Below are positions 16,498 to 32,304 of a stretch of 64,000 nt of DNA, one piece after another. A program made the position numbers and the translations under genes. Within the stretch, counting starts at the first letter, position 1, and the number at the start of each line of letters is the position of its first letter. The notes below the pieces were generated by a model, which saw nothing but the letters and a program-made list of their open reading frames with translations, was not told the DNA's origin and ran no database searches. The stretch spans positions 496,001 to 560,000 of the forward strand of contig OZ245874.1 of the NCBI GenBank assembly GCA_965229335.1, in the 5' to 3' direction. Source of the stretch: JAFKFH01 sp017307375 (GTDB taxonomy: Bacteria; Pseudomonadota; Alphaproteobacteria; Ferrovibrionales; Ferrovibrionaceae).

Positions 16498-18548
16498 GCC
16501 TGGCGCCCCGCGGTCATGGTGGCCAGCCGCGCCCGCACCCCAGGGGGCTCCAGCAGGCGGTCGGCCGGCCGGGGCAGACGCCGTCGCCAGTTCGGGTGGG
16601 GGTCGGTCAGGCCGGGCAGGTTCGGCTGTTCCTCCAGCGCCAGCGCATCCTCGACCGGCAGCAGCGCGAGCGGCCCGCGCGCCCGCGCGACATGGGCGAT
16701 GGCCGCGGTCACGAACGGCTCCGGCGTGGCCGGATCGGGGGCTGGACCCTCGGCGATGCCTTCATCGCACAGGACCTGCCACAGGCTCGACCGGTCCGCA
16801 TTCCGTTCGGCCGTCACGGCCGCCTCGCCGTGATCGGCGGAAAAAAGACCGAGTTGCCGCCGCCAGGCGATATCGTGGGCCGACCACCAGCCGGCCAGGG
16901 TCGGCAAGTCATGGGTTGCGGTCAGCGCGGCGGCCTCGGCCGGCCAATCCCCCGGCCTCAGCCAGGCCCCGTCCGCGTCGCGGGCAAACAGCAGTACGGA
17001 CATGCCCATCACCCCGGCTGCCGCGAGACGGTCGCGGAAGCCTTCCGGCACGGTGCCGAGATCCTCGCCGATGACGATGGCGTCGTGACGCCAGGATTCC
17101 AGCGCAACCAGACGCAGGAGATCGTCGCACGGGAAGCGGAGATAGGCGCCGGCCGCCGCATCGGCGCCGTCCGGTACCAGCCAGCCGCGGGCAAAGCCCA
17201 GCACATGATCGATACGCAGTCCGCCGGCATGGGCAAAACTGGCCCGCAGCATCTCGATGAAGGCGCGATAGCCATGCGCGCGCAGACCGCGGGGCGACAG
17301 CGGGCTCAGGCCCCAGCGCTGGCCCAGCGGGTTCAGCAGATCGGGCGGCGCCCCGAGCGACAGGCCGGGCAGCATTTCGGCCTGCCGGCTCCAGGCCTGC
17401 GAGCCGGCCGCGTCGCTGCCCACAGCCAGGTCGGCGATCAGCCCGATGCCCATGCCGCTCGCCCGTGCGGCCCGCTGGGCGCGCCCCAGGCCGTGGTCGG
17501 CCAGGAACTGCAGGAAAGCGTGGAACGTGACCTCGCGGGCGTGTTCCCCGGCAAAGCGCGCCACCGCGTCGCTGCGCGGATCGCGCAGATCCTGCGACCA
17601 GCTGTGCCACGACCAGCCCTGCGGATTCTGTCCATAATGATAGGCGTGCAAGGCTTCGAACCGCGCGTGATCCTCGAGCGGTTCGCCCTTGGCGCGGCGA
17701 AAGTCGCGGAAGGCGCGCTGGGCGGCGCCGAAGGTATTGTCGAAGCGGTCGAACAGCCGCCGCAGCCGGGCCATCCGGCGCCCCGCCGCCGCCGGCCAGT
17801 CGATCAGCCCGTTCCCGTCGTCCTCGTCGTCGTCGGCGTCGACGAAATCATTGCCCAGCAGGGCGCCGGGATCGACATGCAGCACGTTCAGCCACAGCCG
17901 GGTCGACGGTGAATAGGGGCTGAAGTTCCGCGGCTCGGCGGCGAACATCGCGTGCACGGGGCTGACCGCCAGCGCGTCGGCGCCCTGCGCCGCCGCCGCG
18001 CGGGCCAGCTCGGCAAGGCCGGTGAAGTCGCCGATGCCCCCGTCGCCGGGCCGCCTGATACCGTAAAGCTGCACGGCCAGCCCCCAGGGGCGGGCCTCCG
18101 CCCCCAGGGCGTCGCCGACACCGAAGCAACGCGGCGGGGCCACCGCCAGCGTGCAGTCGCGGTTGTCGAGACTGAGCGCGTGATAACCCGGCGTCGAGAC
18201 GGCCGGCAGGGCGACATGCCGGGCATCGACATGCTCGACCAGGCCCGAGACATCCCCGCCATTCTCGAATCGGATGCGATAGCGGCGCGGCGCCCAGCTC
18301 GAGACGCCGAGGTCGATCAGCACGGCCTGGCCCGACCATGCCGTCACCAGCGGCGGCAGTCCGCCGCCACCCTCCGCCGCATGGATGCTGTCGGCGATGT
18401 CGCCCGGACCGGTACAGGGAAAGCCCAGCGCGGCAAGCAGCGCGCGCAGGCTGTCCGGGGCGACGGCCCGCTTCTCGTGGAAGACGTCTTCCCATTCGAC
18501 GGCGATGCCTGCCGCCTCGGCCAGCGCCTGCAGGCGATCGTCGCTCAC
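16494..18548 (-). CDS. malQ: 4-alpha-glucanotransferase MalQ
   Basis: A 684-residue GH77 amylomaltase that transfers maltosyl and longer units between glucans, reshaping short maltodextrins. It contains GLRIDHVLGFARGW (nucleophile region), VIGEDLGTVPEGFRDRL and TATHDLPTLAGWW, all typical of the bacterial enzyme with an N-terminal extension. The GTG start at 18548 overlaps the treZ stop (GTGA) and gives VSDDRLQALAEAAGI; open frame upstream is only over treZ. In this operon it can recycle short glucans released by GlgX into substrates for TreY. Confidence 0.95.
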   Translation of the reverse strand: MSDDRLQALAEAAGIAVEWEDVFHEKRAVAPDSLRALLAALGFPCTGPGDIADSIHAAEGGGGLPPLVTAWSGQAVLIDLGVSSWAPRRYRIRFENGGDVSGLVEHVDARHVALPAVSTPGYHALSLDNRDCTLAVAPPRCFGVGDALGAEARPWGLAVQLYGIRRPGDGGIGDFTGLAELARAAAAQGADALAVSPVHAMFAAEPRNFSPYSPSTRLWLNVLHVDPGALLGNDFVDADDDEDDGNGLIDWPAAAGRRMARLRRLFDRFDNTFGAAQRAFRDFRRAKGEPLEDHARFEALHAYHYGQNPQGWSWHSWSQDLRDPRSDAVARFAGEHAREVTFHAFLQFLADHGLGRAQRAARASGMGIGLIADLAVGSDAAGSQAWSRQAEMLPGLSLGAPPDLLNPLGQRWGLSPLSPRGLRAHGYRAFIEMLRASFAHAGGLRIDHVLGFARGWLVPDGADAAAGAYLRFPCDDLLRLVALESWRHDAIVIGEDLGTVPEGFRDRLAAAGVMGMSVLLFARDADGAWLRPGDWPAEAAALTATHDLPTLAGWWSAHDIAWRRQLGLFSADHGEAAVTAERNADRSSLWQVLCDEGIAEGPAPDPATPEPFVTAAIAHVARARGPLALLPVEDALALEEQPNLPGLTDPHPNWRRRLPRPADRLLEPPGVRARLATMTAGRQA

Positions 18549-20307
18549 GCGACGCGCCCCATCACGGCGACGACCGACCATGGCGGCAGCCTGCCGCCAT
18601 CGAGATCCGCCGCGGCGCTGTCCGGGATCGCGACCATCACCTCGCCGCCCTCGCGCCGTGCCGGCACCGCTTCGGCCCCGAGATTGACGTAGAGCGCGTA
18701 GACCGCGCCGTCACCCATGCGCCAGTGGACCACCACTGCCGCGGGGCCCAGCACGGCCGAGGCTTCGGTGCGGGTGCCGTCCAGCCGCGGGATGATCTCG
18801 ACATGGCGCAGCAGCAACAGGCGGCGGACCAGATCGAGGCGGGTCGAGCCGGGCGGGGTCTGCGCCTCCCCGGCATCGGGAATCGACGCGGCGAAGGTTG
18901 CCTGGTCGTTCGGGTCGGGCAGTTGTTCCAGCCGGCCGGCAAAGCCGGCGAAGGCCGCGAACTCGCGCCGTCGCCCCTCGCGCACGGCCTGGGCCAGTTC
19001 CGGCCCGTGGCTGGTGAAGAAGTAGAACGGCGTGCGCGCCCCCCATTCATCGCCCATGAACATCAGCGGGATCTGCGGCGACAGCAGCAGCAGTGCCGTG
19101 CCGGCTTCCAGCGCCTGCCGCGCCGCCAGCGATCCCAGGCGTTCGCCCAGTGCGCGATTGCCGATCTGGTCATGGTTGTGCAGGAACAGCACGAACGACG
19201 TCGGCGACAGGTGGTCGCTGGGCTGGCCGCGCCGGCGCCCGTCGCGATGGGGCGATGCCTCGCCCTGGTAGACGAACCCCTCGGCCAGGCAGCGCCGCAG
19301 CCGCTCGGCCGGACCATCGGCGTAGTCAGCGTAGTAGCCATCCGCCTCCCCGGTCAGCAGATGGTGGAGCACATGATGGCCGTCGTCGTTCCACTGGGCG
19401 TCGAAGCCCGACGTCAGCAGCTCGGCATCGTTGTCGTCGTTCTCCAGCACCAGATGGACGAAGCGGTCGGGGTCGATCGTCTGCCGCACCGTGCCGGCCA
19501 GTTCCTCCAGCCAGTCGCGATCGACGATGGCATGCACCGCATCGAGGCGGAGGCCGTCGAAGCGGAATTCCTGCAGCCAGTAAAGCGCATTCTGGGTGAA
19601 GTAGTCGCGCACCTGCGGCACGCGGAAATCGATCGCCGCGCCCCAGGGGGTCGGCACGTCGGTGCGGAAGAACGGGCTGGCATAGGCGCCCAGGTAGTTG
19701 CCATCCGGTCCGAAGTGATTGTAGACGACGTCGAGGAAGACCATCAGCCCCAGGCCATGCGCGGCATCGACCAGCGCCTTCAGGGCTTCGGGCGGCCCAT
19801 AGGCCGATTCCGGGGCGTAGGGCAGCACCCCGTCATAGCCCCAGTTGCGTCCGCCCGGGAATTCGGCCAGCGGCATCAGCTCGATCGCCGTGATGCCCAG
19901 CGCGGCGATCTCGGGCAGGCGCTGGACCACGCCGGCATAGCCGCCATAGGCGCCGACATGGAGCTCGTAGAGGATGGTGTTGCGCCAGGGACGGCCGCGC
20001 CACTCGGCATGGCGCCAGGCATAGGCCCGCGGGTCGACGACGATGCTGGGGCCGTGCACGTCGTCCTGCGCCCGCGCCGCCGGATCGGGTACCGCGAGAT
20101 CCGGCGCCAGCCGGTAGCGATAGCCGGTGCCGGCACCGCAGGCCGCTTCGGCCTCGAACCAGCCGTCGCCGGCCGCCGCCATCGCGACCGGCCCGAGGCC
20201 TTCTATCTCGACGGCGACGGCATTGCGGTCCGGCGCCCACAGGCGAAAGCGTGTCCGGTCCGGCGCCACGAGGGTGGCGCCGAAGGGCAGGTCGTGGGCG
20301 AAGCCGG

Positions 20308-20311
<4 letters not shown>
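18545..20311 (-). CDS. treZ: Maltooligosyltrehalose trehalohydrolase TreZ
   Basis: A 588-residue GH13 enzyme that releases trehalose from maltooligosyltrehalose. It has an N-terminal CBM48-like domain (FGATLVAPDRTRFRLWAPD), the RNWGYDGVLPYAPESAYG motif, the nucleophile region FDGLRLDAVHAIVD, the acid region HLVLENDDND, FLHNHDQIGNRALGERL, and MFMGDEWGARTPFYFFTSH. The ATG at 20311 overlaps the glgX stop (ATGA). It acts directly after TreY, and both genes are in the same operon. Confidence 0.96.
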
Positions 20312-22413
<2,102 letters not shown>

Positions 22414-22417
22414 CGAC

Positions 22418-24581
22418 CTAACCTTCATGCTTCAGGAGAATGGTGGAAAGTGGCGGCAACGTCAGATCGACCGACGCCGGCTGGCCGTGCGCCGGAATGC
22501 TCGCGGCCCGCACCTCCCCGTCGTTGCCGAGGTTGCTGCCGCCGTAGTGGCCGGCATCGCTGTTGAACACTTCGCGCCAGCGGCCGGGCCCGGGCACGCC
22601 GACGCGATAGCCGCGCCGTGGCAGCGGGGTCATGTTGACGATTGCCAGGATGGGGGAATCGCCGTCGTCGCCGCGGCGGAGATAGGCGAAGACACTATTG
22701 TCGCGGTCGTCGCCGATGAGCCAGGCGAAGCCCGCAGGGTCGGTGTCGCGCCGGTGCAGCGCCGGCAGATCACAGTATAGCCGGTTCAGGTCGCGCAGCA
22801 TCAGCTGCAAACCGCGATGGCGCGGATCGTCCAGGCAATCCCAGGCGAGCGGAACGTCGTGGTTCCATTCGTGCGGCTGGCCGAACTCGCCGCCCATGAA
22901 GATCAGCTTCTTGCCCGGGTGGCTCCACATGAATCCGAGATAGGCACGCAGATTGGCGAAGCGCTGCCAGTCGTCGCCTGGCATCCGCGCCAGCAACGAA
23001 CCCTTGCCGTGCACGACCTCGTCATGCGACAGCGGCAGCACGAAACGTTCGGAAAAGGCGTAGACCAGGCCGAAGGTCATGTCGTCGTGATGCCAGCGCC
23101 GATGCACCGGCTGATGCCCGACATAGCGCAGCGTGTCGTGCATCCAGCCCATGTTCCACTTGAAGGAAAAGCCCAGCCCTCCCTCCGCGACCGGACGGCT
23201 GACGCCGGGCCAGGCAGTCGATTCCTCGGCGATCGCCAGGGCGCCGGGGCAGCGTGCGGCAATCGTCTCGTTGAGCCGGCGCAGGAAGGCAACGGCCTCG
23301 AGATTCTCGCGCCCGCCATGGATGTTCGGCACCCATTCGCCGGTCTTGCGGCTGTAGTCGCGATAGAGCATCGAGGCCACCGCGTCGACGCGGATGCCGT
23401 CGACGTGGTAGCGCTCCAGCCACTCCAGCGCGCTGGCGATCAGGAAGCCCGCGACCTCGTTGCGACCGAGGTTGTAGATCAGGGTATTCCAGTCCTGGTG
23501 AAAGCCCTCGCGGGGGTCGCGATGCTCGTAGAGCGCCGTGCCGTCGAAGTTGACGAGGCCATGGGCGTCGGTCGGGAAATGGGCCGGCACCCAATCGAGA
23601 ATGACGCCGATCCCGGCGGCATGGCAGCGGTCGACGAAGCGCGCGAAGGCGTCGGGCGGGCCGAAACGCGCGGTGGGTGCAAACAACCCGATCGGCTGAT
23701 AGCCCCAGGAGCCGCCGAACGGATGCTCGGTCACCGGCAGCAGTTCGACATGGGTGAACCCCATGCCGGCGGCGTAGGCAACCAGCCGGTCGGCGAGCAT
23801 GTCCCAGTGGCTGTCCCATTCGCGGCCGTCGACGGCCGGTGCCCAGGATCCGGCATGGACCTCATAGATCGCGATCGGCGCGTCGGGTCCCTGCCGTCGT
23901 GCCCGGCCGGCCACCCAGGCCTCGTCGGTCCAGCGGAAAGGCCTGGGATCGGGCACGATCGAGGCAGTGGCCGGCGGTGGCTCGGTCGCGCGGCCGACCG
24001 GGTCGGCCTTCAGCGGCTGCAGCTGGCCGTCCGCCCCCAGGATCTCGTATTTGTAGCGCCGGCCGGGGCCGACGGCGGGGATGAACAATTCCCACACCCC
24101 GGCTTCGCGGCGCAGCCGCATCGGGTGCCGCCGGCCGTCCCAGCCGTTGAAGTCGCCGACCACCGAGACGCGGCGGGCATTGGGCGCCCAGACCGCGAAA
24201 CGGGTGCCTGCAACACCGTCGATCGTCATCACATGGGCACCGAGACAGCTGCCCATTTCCTGGTGCCGCCCCTCGGCGATCAGATGCAGGTCGAGGTCGC
24301 CAAGCAGCAGGCCGAACGCATAGGGGTCGGCAAGTTCCTCCTGCCGGTCGGGCCAGTCGACGCGCAGGCGATAGCGGCCATCACCGTTGGCTGGTCCGGC
24401 AAACAGCCCTGCCGGGTGGACGCGCTCCAGCGGGATGACTTTCTCCTCGGCATCGACGACGCTGACGGCCTTCGCGCCCGGCTGGAGCGTGCGGACAATG
24501 ACGTCCGGCCCCTCGCGATGCGGGCCCAGCAGGGCGAAGGGGTCGCCGTGACGTGCCTCGGCCAGTGCCTCGATTCCGGGC

Positions 24582-24589
<8 letters not shown>
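22418..24589 (-). CDS. glgB: 1,4-alpha-glucan branching enzyme GlgB
   Basis: A 723-residue GH13 branching enzyme. An N-terminal GlgB-N domain (HGDPFALLGPH) and CBM48 (RFAVWAPNARRVSVVGDFNG) precede the catalytic barrel, which carries GIRVDAVASMLYRDYSRKTG with the nucleophile Asp, LAIAEESTAWPGVSRP with the acid Glu, and PLSHDEVVHGKGSL. The ATG at 24589 overlaps the treS stop. In the GlgE pathway GlgB branches the linear glucan that GlgE elongates, so its place right after treS-mak fits the route trehalose to maltose to maltose-1-phosphate to branched glucan. Confidence 0.97.
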
Positions 24590-27865
<3,276 letters not shown>

Positions 27866-27869
<4 letters not shown>

Positions 27870-30800
27870 CCTTCTGCGGGCAGGCGGAGACGCCAGGCGG
27901 CGAAGGCGAGGCCGGCGGGGTCGAGCCGGATCGTCTGCCGCTTGCCCCGCCACTCGCGTGTCTGATCGTTCACGAGATCGTCGACGGCAAACGCCGCGTC
28001 GTCGTCGAGGCCCCAGCGCCACAGCGGCAGTTCGAAGGCCGCTTCCCGCGTCTCGTGCGGGTCGAGGTTGATGGCGGCCAGCACGACATTGCGGCGATCG
28101 GGGGTGGCCTTGACGAAGCACAGGAGCCGGTCGTCGGAAGCGGGCAGGAACGTCACGCCGAGATGGCTGTGCAAGGCCGGATTGGCGCGCCGGATCCGGT
28201 TCAGCAGCGCGATTTCGCCCTTGATGTTTCCCGGCTGATTCCAGTCGCGGGCGCGCAACTGGAATTTCTCCGAATCGAGATACTCTTCCTTGCCCGGCAG
28301 TGGTTCGGCCTCGCACAGCTCGAAACCGCTGTAGAGACCCCACAGGCCCGAGAGCAGCGCGGCCAGGGCCGCGCGCTGGACGAAGCCCGCACGGCCCGAG
28401 CGTTGCAGGAAATAGGGATTGATGTCGGGGGTGTTGACGAAGAAATGCGGCCTGAAGAATTCCTTCGGTGGCGTCGTCGTCAGTTCCGTCAGGTAGTCGG
28501 TGAATTCGGCCGCCGAATGCCGCCAGGTGAAATAGGTGTAGGACTGCGAGAAGCCAAGTTTGGCCAGCCGGTACATCACCTTGGGTCGGGTGAAGGCCTC
28601 CGCCAGGAACACCACGTCGGGATGGCGGCCCCGCACATCGGCGATCAGCCATTCCCAGAACGGAAAGGGCTTGGTGTGGGGATTGTCGACGCGGAACAGC
28701 CGAATCCCCTCGGCGACCCAGAACAGCACGATGTCGCGCAGCGCCACCCAAAGTTCGGGGACGGCGCCCGGTGCGTAGAAGTCGACGTTGACGATGTCCT
28801 GATATTTCTTCGGCGGATTTTCGGCGTAGCGGATGGTGCCGTCAGGCCGCCATGCGAACCAGTCGGGGTGGTCGCGCAGCCAGGGATGGTCGGGCGAGCA
28901 CTGGATGGCGAAGTCGATGGCGAGTTCGAGCCCGTGGTCGGCTGCGGCCTCGCGCAGCCGGCGGAAGTCGTCGAGCGTGCCGAGTTCGGGATGGATCGCG
29001 TCGTGCCCGCCCGCGTCGCCGCCGATCGCATAGGGGCTGCCCGGGTCGTTGGCGCCGGCCGTCAGCGTGTTGTTCGGCCCCTTGCGGTGCTTGCGGCCGA
29101 TCGGATGGATCGGGGGGAAATAGAGGACATCGAAGCCCATGGCGCTGATGTCCGGCAGTCTCGCAACGACATCGGCGAACGTGCCGTGGCGGGTGATGTC
29201 GTTGCTGGCCGAACGCGGGAACAGCTCGTACCAGGCGGCAAAACGGGCGACGAGACGCTCGGCGTCGACCGGCATCGGCTCGCTGCGCACGGCGAAGGGG
29301 CGGCGGTCGGCCATCGCCAGCAGAGCGCCGGTATCGGGCGCCAGCATCAGTCGCAGCCGGCTTTCGTCGTCGCCGGCCGCCATTTGCGCCGCCAGCAGGT
29401 CGAGGGCTGCGCGGTAGTCGTCCGCCCCGGCAGCCGCCGCGGTTTCGACCAGGAAAAGCCGGGCTTCCTCCAGCTCCAGGGCGAGATCCAGGCCGGCCTC
29501 GTGCTTCTTCTCCAGTTCGTCGCGCAATGTCGCGTAGGCATCGCGCCAGGCTTCGATCGCGAAGACGTGGCGCCCCAACCGCTCCAAGGGCATGTCGGCG
29601 GCCCAGCGGTCGTTTCCCAGCGGCCTCATCGGCCACCGCCGCCATTCGCGGTCATCGGCCGCACGCCACAGCAGGTCGACGGCGATCTTGTCGTGGCCGT
29701 CGCAGAAGACGTCGGCTTCGACCCGCACCATCTCGCCAACCGTGCGCTTGACCGGAAACCGCCCGGCATCGACCGACGGCGTGATCGCCTCGATGGCAAG
29801 GCGCGGCCGTGTAGACGCCTGCTCGGCCGTCATGCGACGCGGCGAGCGATCGCCGGTGATCGCCGCCTGCAGGCGGCCGCGCAGGAGCCTCGCGTCGCCC
29901 GGACCCAGGGTCAGGTCGGTACCCAGGCGCAGATCGGGGCCGCCATCCGCGCCGTCGAAGACGGTGATGCCGCCGGTAGCGGCAAGGAGTGCCGCAGGCG
30001 CAAGATGAAGCGGCCTGGTATCGTCGGGGTTGATCACCACCAGCCTGGCGGTGCCGTCCGCCGGGCGACACAGCAGGGCCGTCGGTCCGGTGCCCGCCGG
30101 GCCGAGCACGTCGACGCGCCGGGCGGCCGGTTGTCCGGCAATGCGGTGGTTGGCTGCGCGAATCTCGTGCGACAGATCGATGTCGTCGCGGTCCAGCAGG
30201 TAATCGTCGGGCGTGCCGCCGCGCGGATCGAGACGGCGGCGCGCCCCGAACTCGAAACCCATCGGCACCAGCAGCCCGGCACCGATCGCGGCCGCAACCT
30301 GCAACGCGCGGCAGGCGCGCCTTCGGCGCACCAGCGGGTCGGGCTCGTCATGGGCGATTCGCGCCCCGAACGGGGCTTCCGGCGCGTTCATGACCGCCGC
30401 GATGCGGGAGAGACGCCGATGTTCGTCGGCAAGCCAGGCATCGCGACCGTTCCACCACGGCAATGACGAGAAGATCCCATCCAGCCCGGCATCGGCCAGC
30501 CGCATCGCCTCGTCCGCGCGCCCGCCCCGGGGATCCAGGCGAGAAAACGAAGATCTGGCGTCGCCGCCTGGCGCACCGCCCTGATCGCCGCGCGCCAGAA
30601 GCCCGGCGGAGCACGATGCGCCTCGCGCAGCAGGAAACCGGCGACACCCGCCTTCGCCCAGGCGGTCAGCCGCGCGATCCACCATGCAGCCGCCTCGGGC
30701 CGGCCGAGATCGATTCGGGCGCGGCGGGCGCTCGAGTCGCCAGTGCGCGGATCAGGGCCAGGGGCCGAACCGGCTGATGGGGCAATCCATGCGTGCTCGC

Positions 30801-31200
30801 CGCGCGCCAGCGTGCCATCGGCGACGATGCAGTCGATCCCGACATCGAGGATCAGTCCCAGGCCCTCGGCCTTGGCCGCGGCCGCCATCGCCCGGACGGC
30901 CATGGGGCCGTCGCCACCGCTGACTCTGGCATCGCCGTGATCGGGATCATCAATCAGGAATATATTGCTCGATCTTGCGGAGGCGAAGGGTGGCGGGCAG
31001 GCGATGTGGTCGAAACCCAGGCTCGCGGCGTGGGCCAGCAGCGGTCGCCAGCCCGCGACCGGGCCGGCCATCAGCGGATGGATGGCATAGAGACGGGGGC
31101 AAGTCGTGGGCGCGTCGGGAATCGGCTCGGACGGACGCGCCCGTTCACGCTGCCCGGTCTTGCGGGCAGGCGTCCGGCGCGGGGGCGGTGCGAGGTTCAT
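27866..31200 (-). CDS. glgE: Alpha-1,4-glucan:maltose-1-phosphate maltosyltransferase GlgE with N-terminal fusion, interrupted by an apparent frameshift
   Basis: GlgE extends glucan using maltose-1-phosphate. The core (about 29850 to 27866) begins RLAIEAITPSVDAGRFPVKR, with RLFRVDNPHTKPFPFWEW (nucleophile) and VVFLAEAFTRPKVMYRL (acid). Ahead of it lies a degraded amylase-like N-terminal domain known from proteobacterial GlgE fusions. That domain begins at 31200 (RLYAIHPLMAGPVAGW) and reads to about 30535 in one frame (DLRFLAWIPG); its continuation (DEAMRLADAGLDGIFSSLPWW) is in another frame. The span is 3335 bases, one short of 1112 codons, which fits a single missing base in a GC run. This could be a sequencing error or a true mutation; the core might still be made from an internal start such as ATG 29833. 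First gene of the operon, behind an EcfG-like promoter. Confidence 0.88.
30514..30537 (-). other. Site of the glgE frameshift (GC compression)
   Basis: The minus strand reads GGATCCCCGGGGCGGGCGCG here. The upstream frame is good up to the FLAWIPG codons and the downstream frame is good from DEAMRLADAG. One additional base, for example in the GGGG run, restores a single reading frame through the homologous segment. Confidence 0.75.
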
Positions 31201-31208
31201 GGCAGGCT

Positions 31209-31233
31209 AACCGGCCGACGTCTGTTTGGTTCC
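31209..31233 (-). promoter_or_regulatory. EcfG-like promoter of the glgE-treS-glgB-glgX-treZ-malQ-treY operon
   Basis: GGAAC-N17-GTT on the minus strand (extended GGAACC and GGTT), the spacing expected for the alphaproteobacterial general stress sigma factor. The GTT ends 8 bases before the glgE ATG, so the transcript would be nearly leaderless or use a later start. Two more sites of identical geometry occur within 2.6 kb. Confidence 0.6.
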
Positions 31234-31295
31234 CCTCGCCGGTCCAAGGTCGTGCTAGGTTGTCCGCAACAGTCCAGCCGTCCGAGACCCGACAG

Positions 31296-31808
31296 ATGCC
31301 CGTGCGCCCAATCCTCATCTACCCGGATTCACGGCTGAGCGTCGCCGCGACCGCGGTCACGCGCTTCGATGCCGCCCTCAGGCAACTCGCTGTCGACCTG
31401 GTCGACACGATGCGCGCCGCGCCCGGCATCGGTATTACCGGACCGCATATCGGCGTGCTGCAGCGCGTGGTGGTGATCGACCTCGGCGATGGCGTGGGTG
31501 TCCGCCACTATGTCAATCCCACGGTGCTGTCGGCGTCGACCGAGACCGCACGGCATCAGGAAGGCAGTGTCTCGATGCCGGGTGTCGCCGACGAGGTCGA
31601 GCGGCCGGCCCGCGTGCATGTCGCCTGGCAGGATCTGGACGGCGCGGCCCGCGATGCTGAATTCGACGGTTTCCTTGCCACCTGCCTGCAGCATGAGATC
31701 GACCAGCTCGACGGCATTTTCTGGACCAGGCGTCTGTCGCATCTCAGGCGTGATCGCGTGGTCAGGCGGTTCGACAAGCTTGTCCGGGCGCGGCGGGCCG
31801 GCGATTGA
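31296..31808 (+). CDS. Peptide deformylase homologue lacking the metal ligands
   Basis: A 170-residue protein with the full deformylase layout but altered active site. Motif 1 reads G44-IGITGP-H51, where active enzymes have a Gln at the last position. Motif 2 reads E89-G-S-V-S93, with Ser91 replacing the metal-binding Cys. Motif 3 reads Q132-H-E-I-D-Q137, with Gln replacing the second metal His. Only His133 and Glu134 remain. It therefore probably cannot bind the catalytic iron or remove formyl groups in the usual way. The start at 31296 gives the family N-terminus (VRPILIYPDSRL). It is divergent from glgE and followed 36 bases later by a VOC-family gene. Confidence 0.85.
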   Translation: MPVRPILIYPDSRLSVAATAVTRFDAALRQLAVDLVDTMRAAPGIGITGPHIGVLQRVVVIDLGDGVGVRHYVNPTVLSASTETARHQEGSVSMPGVADEVERPARVHVAWQDLDGAARDAEFDGFLATCLQHEIDQLDGIFWTRRLSHLRRDRVVRRFDKLVRARRAGD

Positions 31809-31844
31809 CCGGAACCACCGATCCCGCCGCGGTGTTTTCGCGGC

Positions 31845-32234
31845 ATGTATGCTCATATTCAGCTTGGCGCGCGCGACATCGAGGCGATGGCTGCCTTCTA
31901 TGATGCGATCCTGCCGGCCTTCGGTTTCAGTCGCGATCCCGCGATGGCCTCCGAGGCCGCGGGCCTCGTCTGGCGCGGCAGCGGTCGCTGGCCGCAATTC
32001 GTGATCCGCAAGCCGTTCAACAACTTGCCGGCAAGCTGGGGCAACGGCGTCCAGATCTCGCTGCTGGCGCCATCGCGCGATGTGGTGGACGATTGCTGGC
32101 GCCGGGCGCTTGCCGCAGGCGGCATCGACGAGGGGCCGCCACGGCTGCGCAAGCGCTATACGCCGGATTTCTACGCCGCCTATTGCCGCGATCCCGAGGG
32201 CAACAAGCTCTGCTTCGTCCACGCACCGGAGTGA
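31845..32234 (+). CDS. VOC (glyoxalase/dioxygenase) superfamily protein
   Basis: A 129-residue single-domain VOC protein. It begins with the usual beta-alpha-beta (MYAHIQLGARDIEAMAAFYDAILPAFG, split here as the first 27 residues) and ends YCRDPEGNKLCFVHAP, where the Glu-Gly-Asn of the second half is the typical metal-side turn. A metal-dependent lyase, dioxygenase or resistance role is possible and cannot be chosen from sequence. A GGAAC motif lies upstream, but its spacing to GTT is 18, one longer than the three good EcfG-like sites. It may be co-transcribed with the deformylase homologue. Confidence 0.85.
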   Translation: MYAHIQLGARDIEAMAAFYDAILPAFGFSRDPAMASEAAGLVWRGSGRWPQFVIRKPFNNLPASWGNGVQISLLAPSRDVVDDCWRRALAAGGIDEGPPRLRKRYTPDFYAAYCRDPEGNKLCFVHAPE

Positions 32235-32242
32235 CGCGCGGC

Positions 32243-32267
32243 GGAACCATCGTCGGGTTGACCTGTT
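32243..32267 (+). promoter_or_regulatory. EcfG-like promoter of the MscS-family gene
   Basis: GGAAC-N17-GTT in the 70-base gap between the VOC gene and mscS, ending 37 bases before the mscS ATG. The geometry is identical to the site before glgE. This fits induction of an osmotic-release channel by the general stress response. Confidence 0.5.
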
Positions 32268-32304
32268 GCCCCCGGCATCCGCAGGGACTGACCGGCGAGG
32301 ACCG

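Noticed and set aside
14785..16833. A 682-codon plus-strand frame opposite treY and malQ
   Set aside because: Low-complexity antisense shadow; both genes beneath it have full family motifs.
31811..31836. A fourth EcfG-like promoter before the VOC gene
   Set aside because: The GGAAC to GTT spacing is 18 rather than 17 and the GTT is only 8 bases from the ATG, so it is weaker than the other three.
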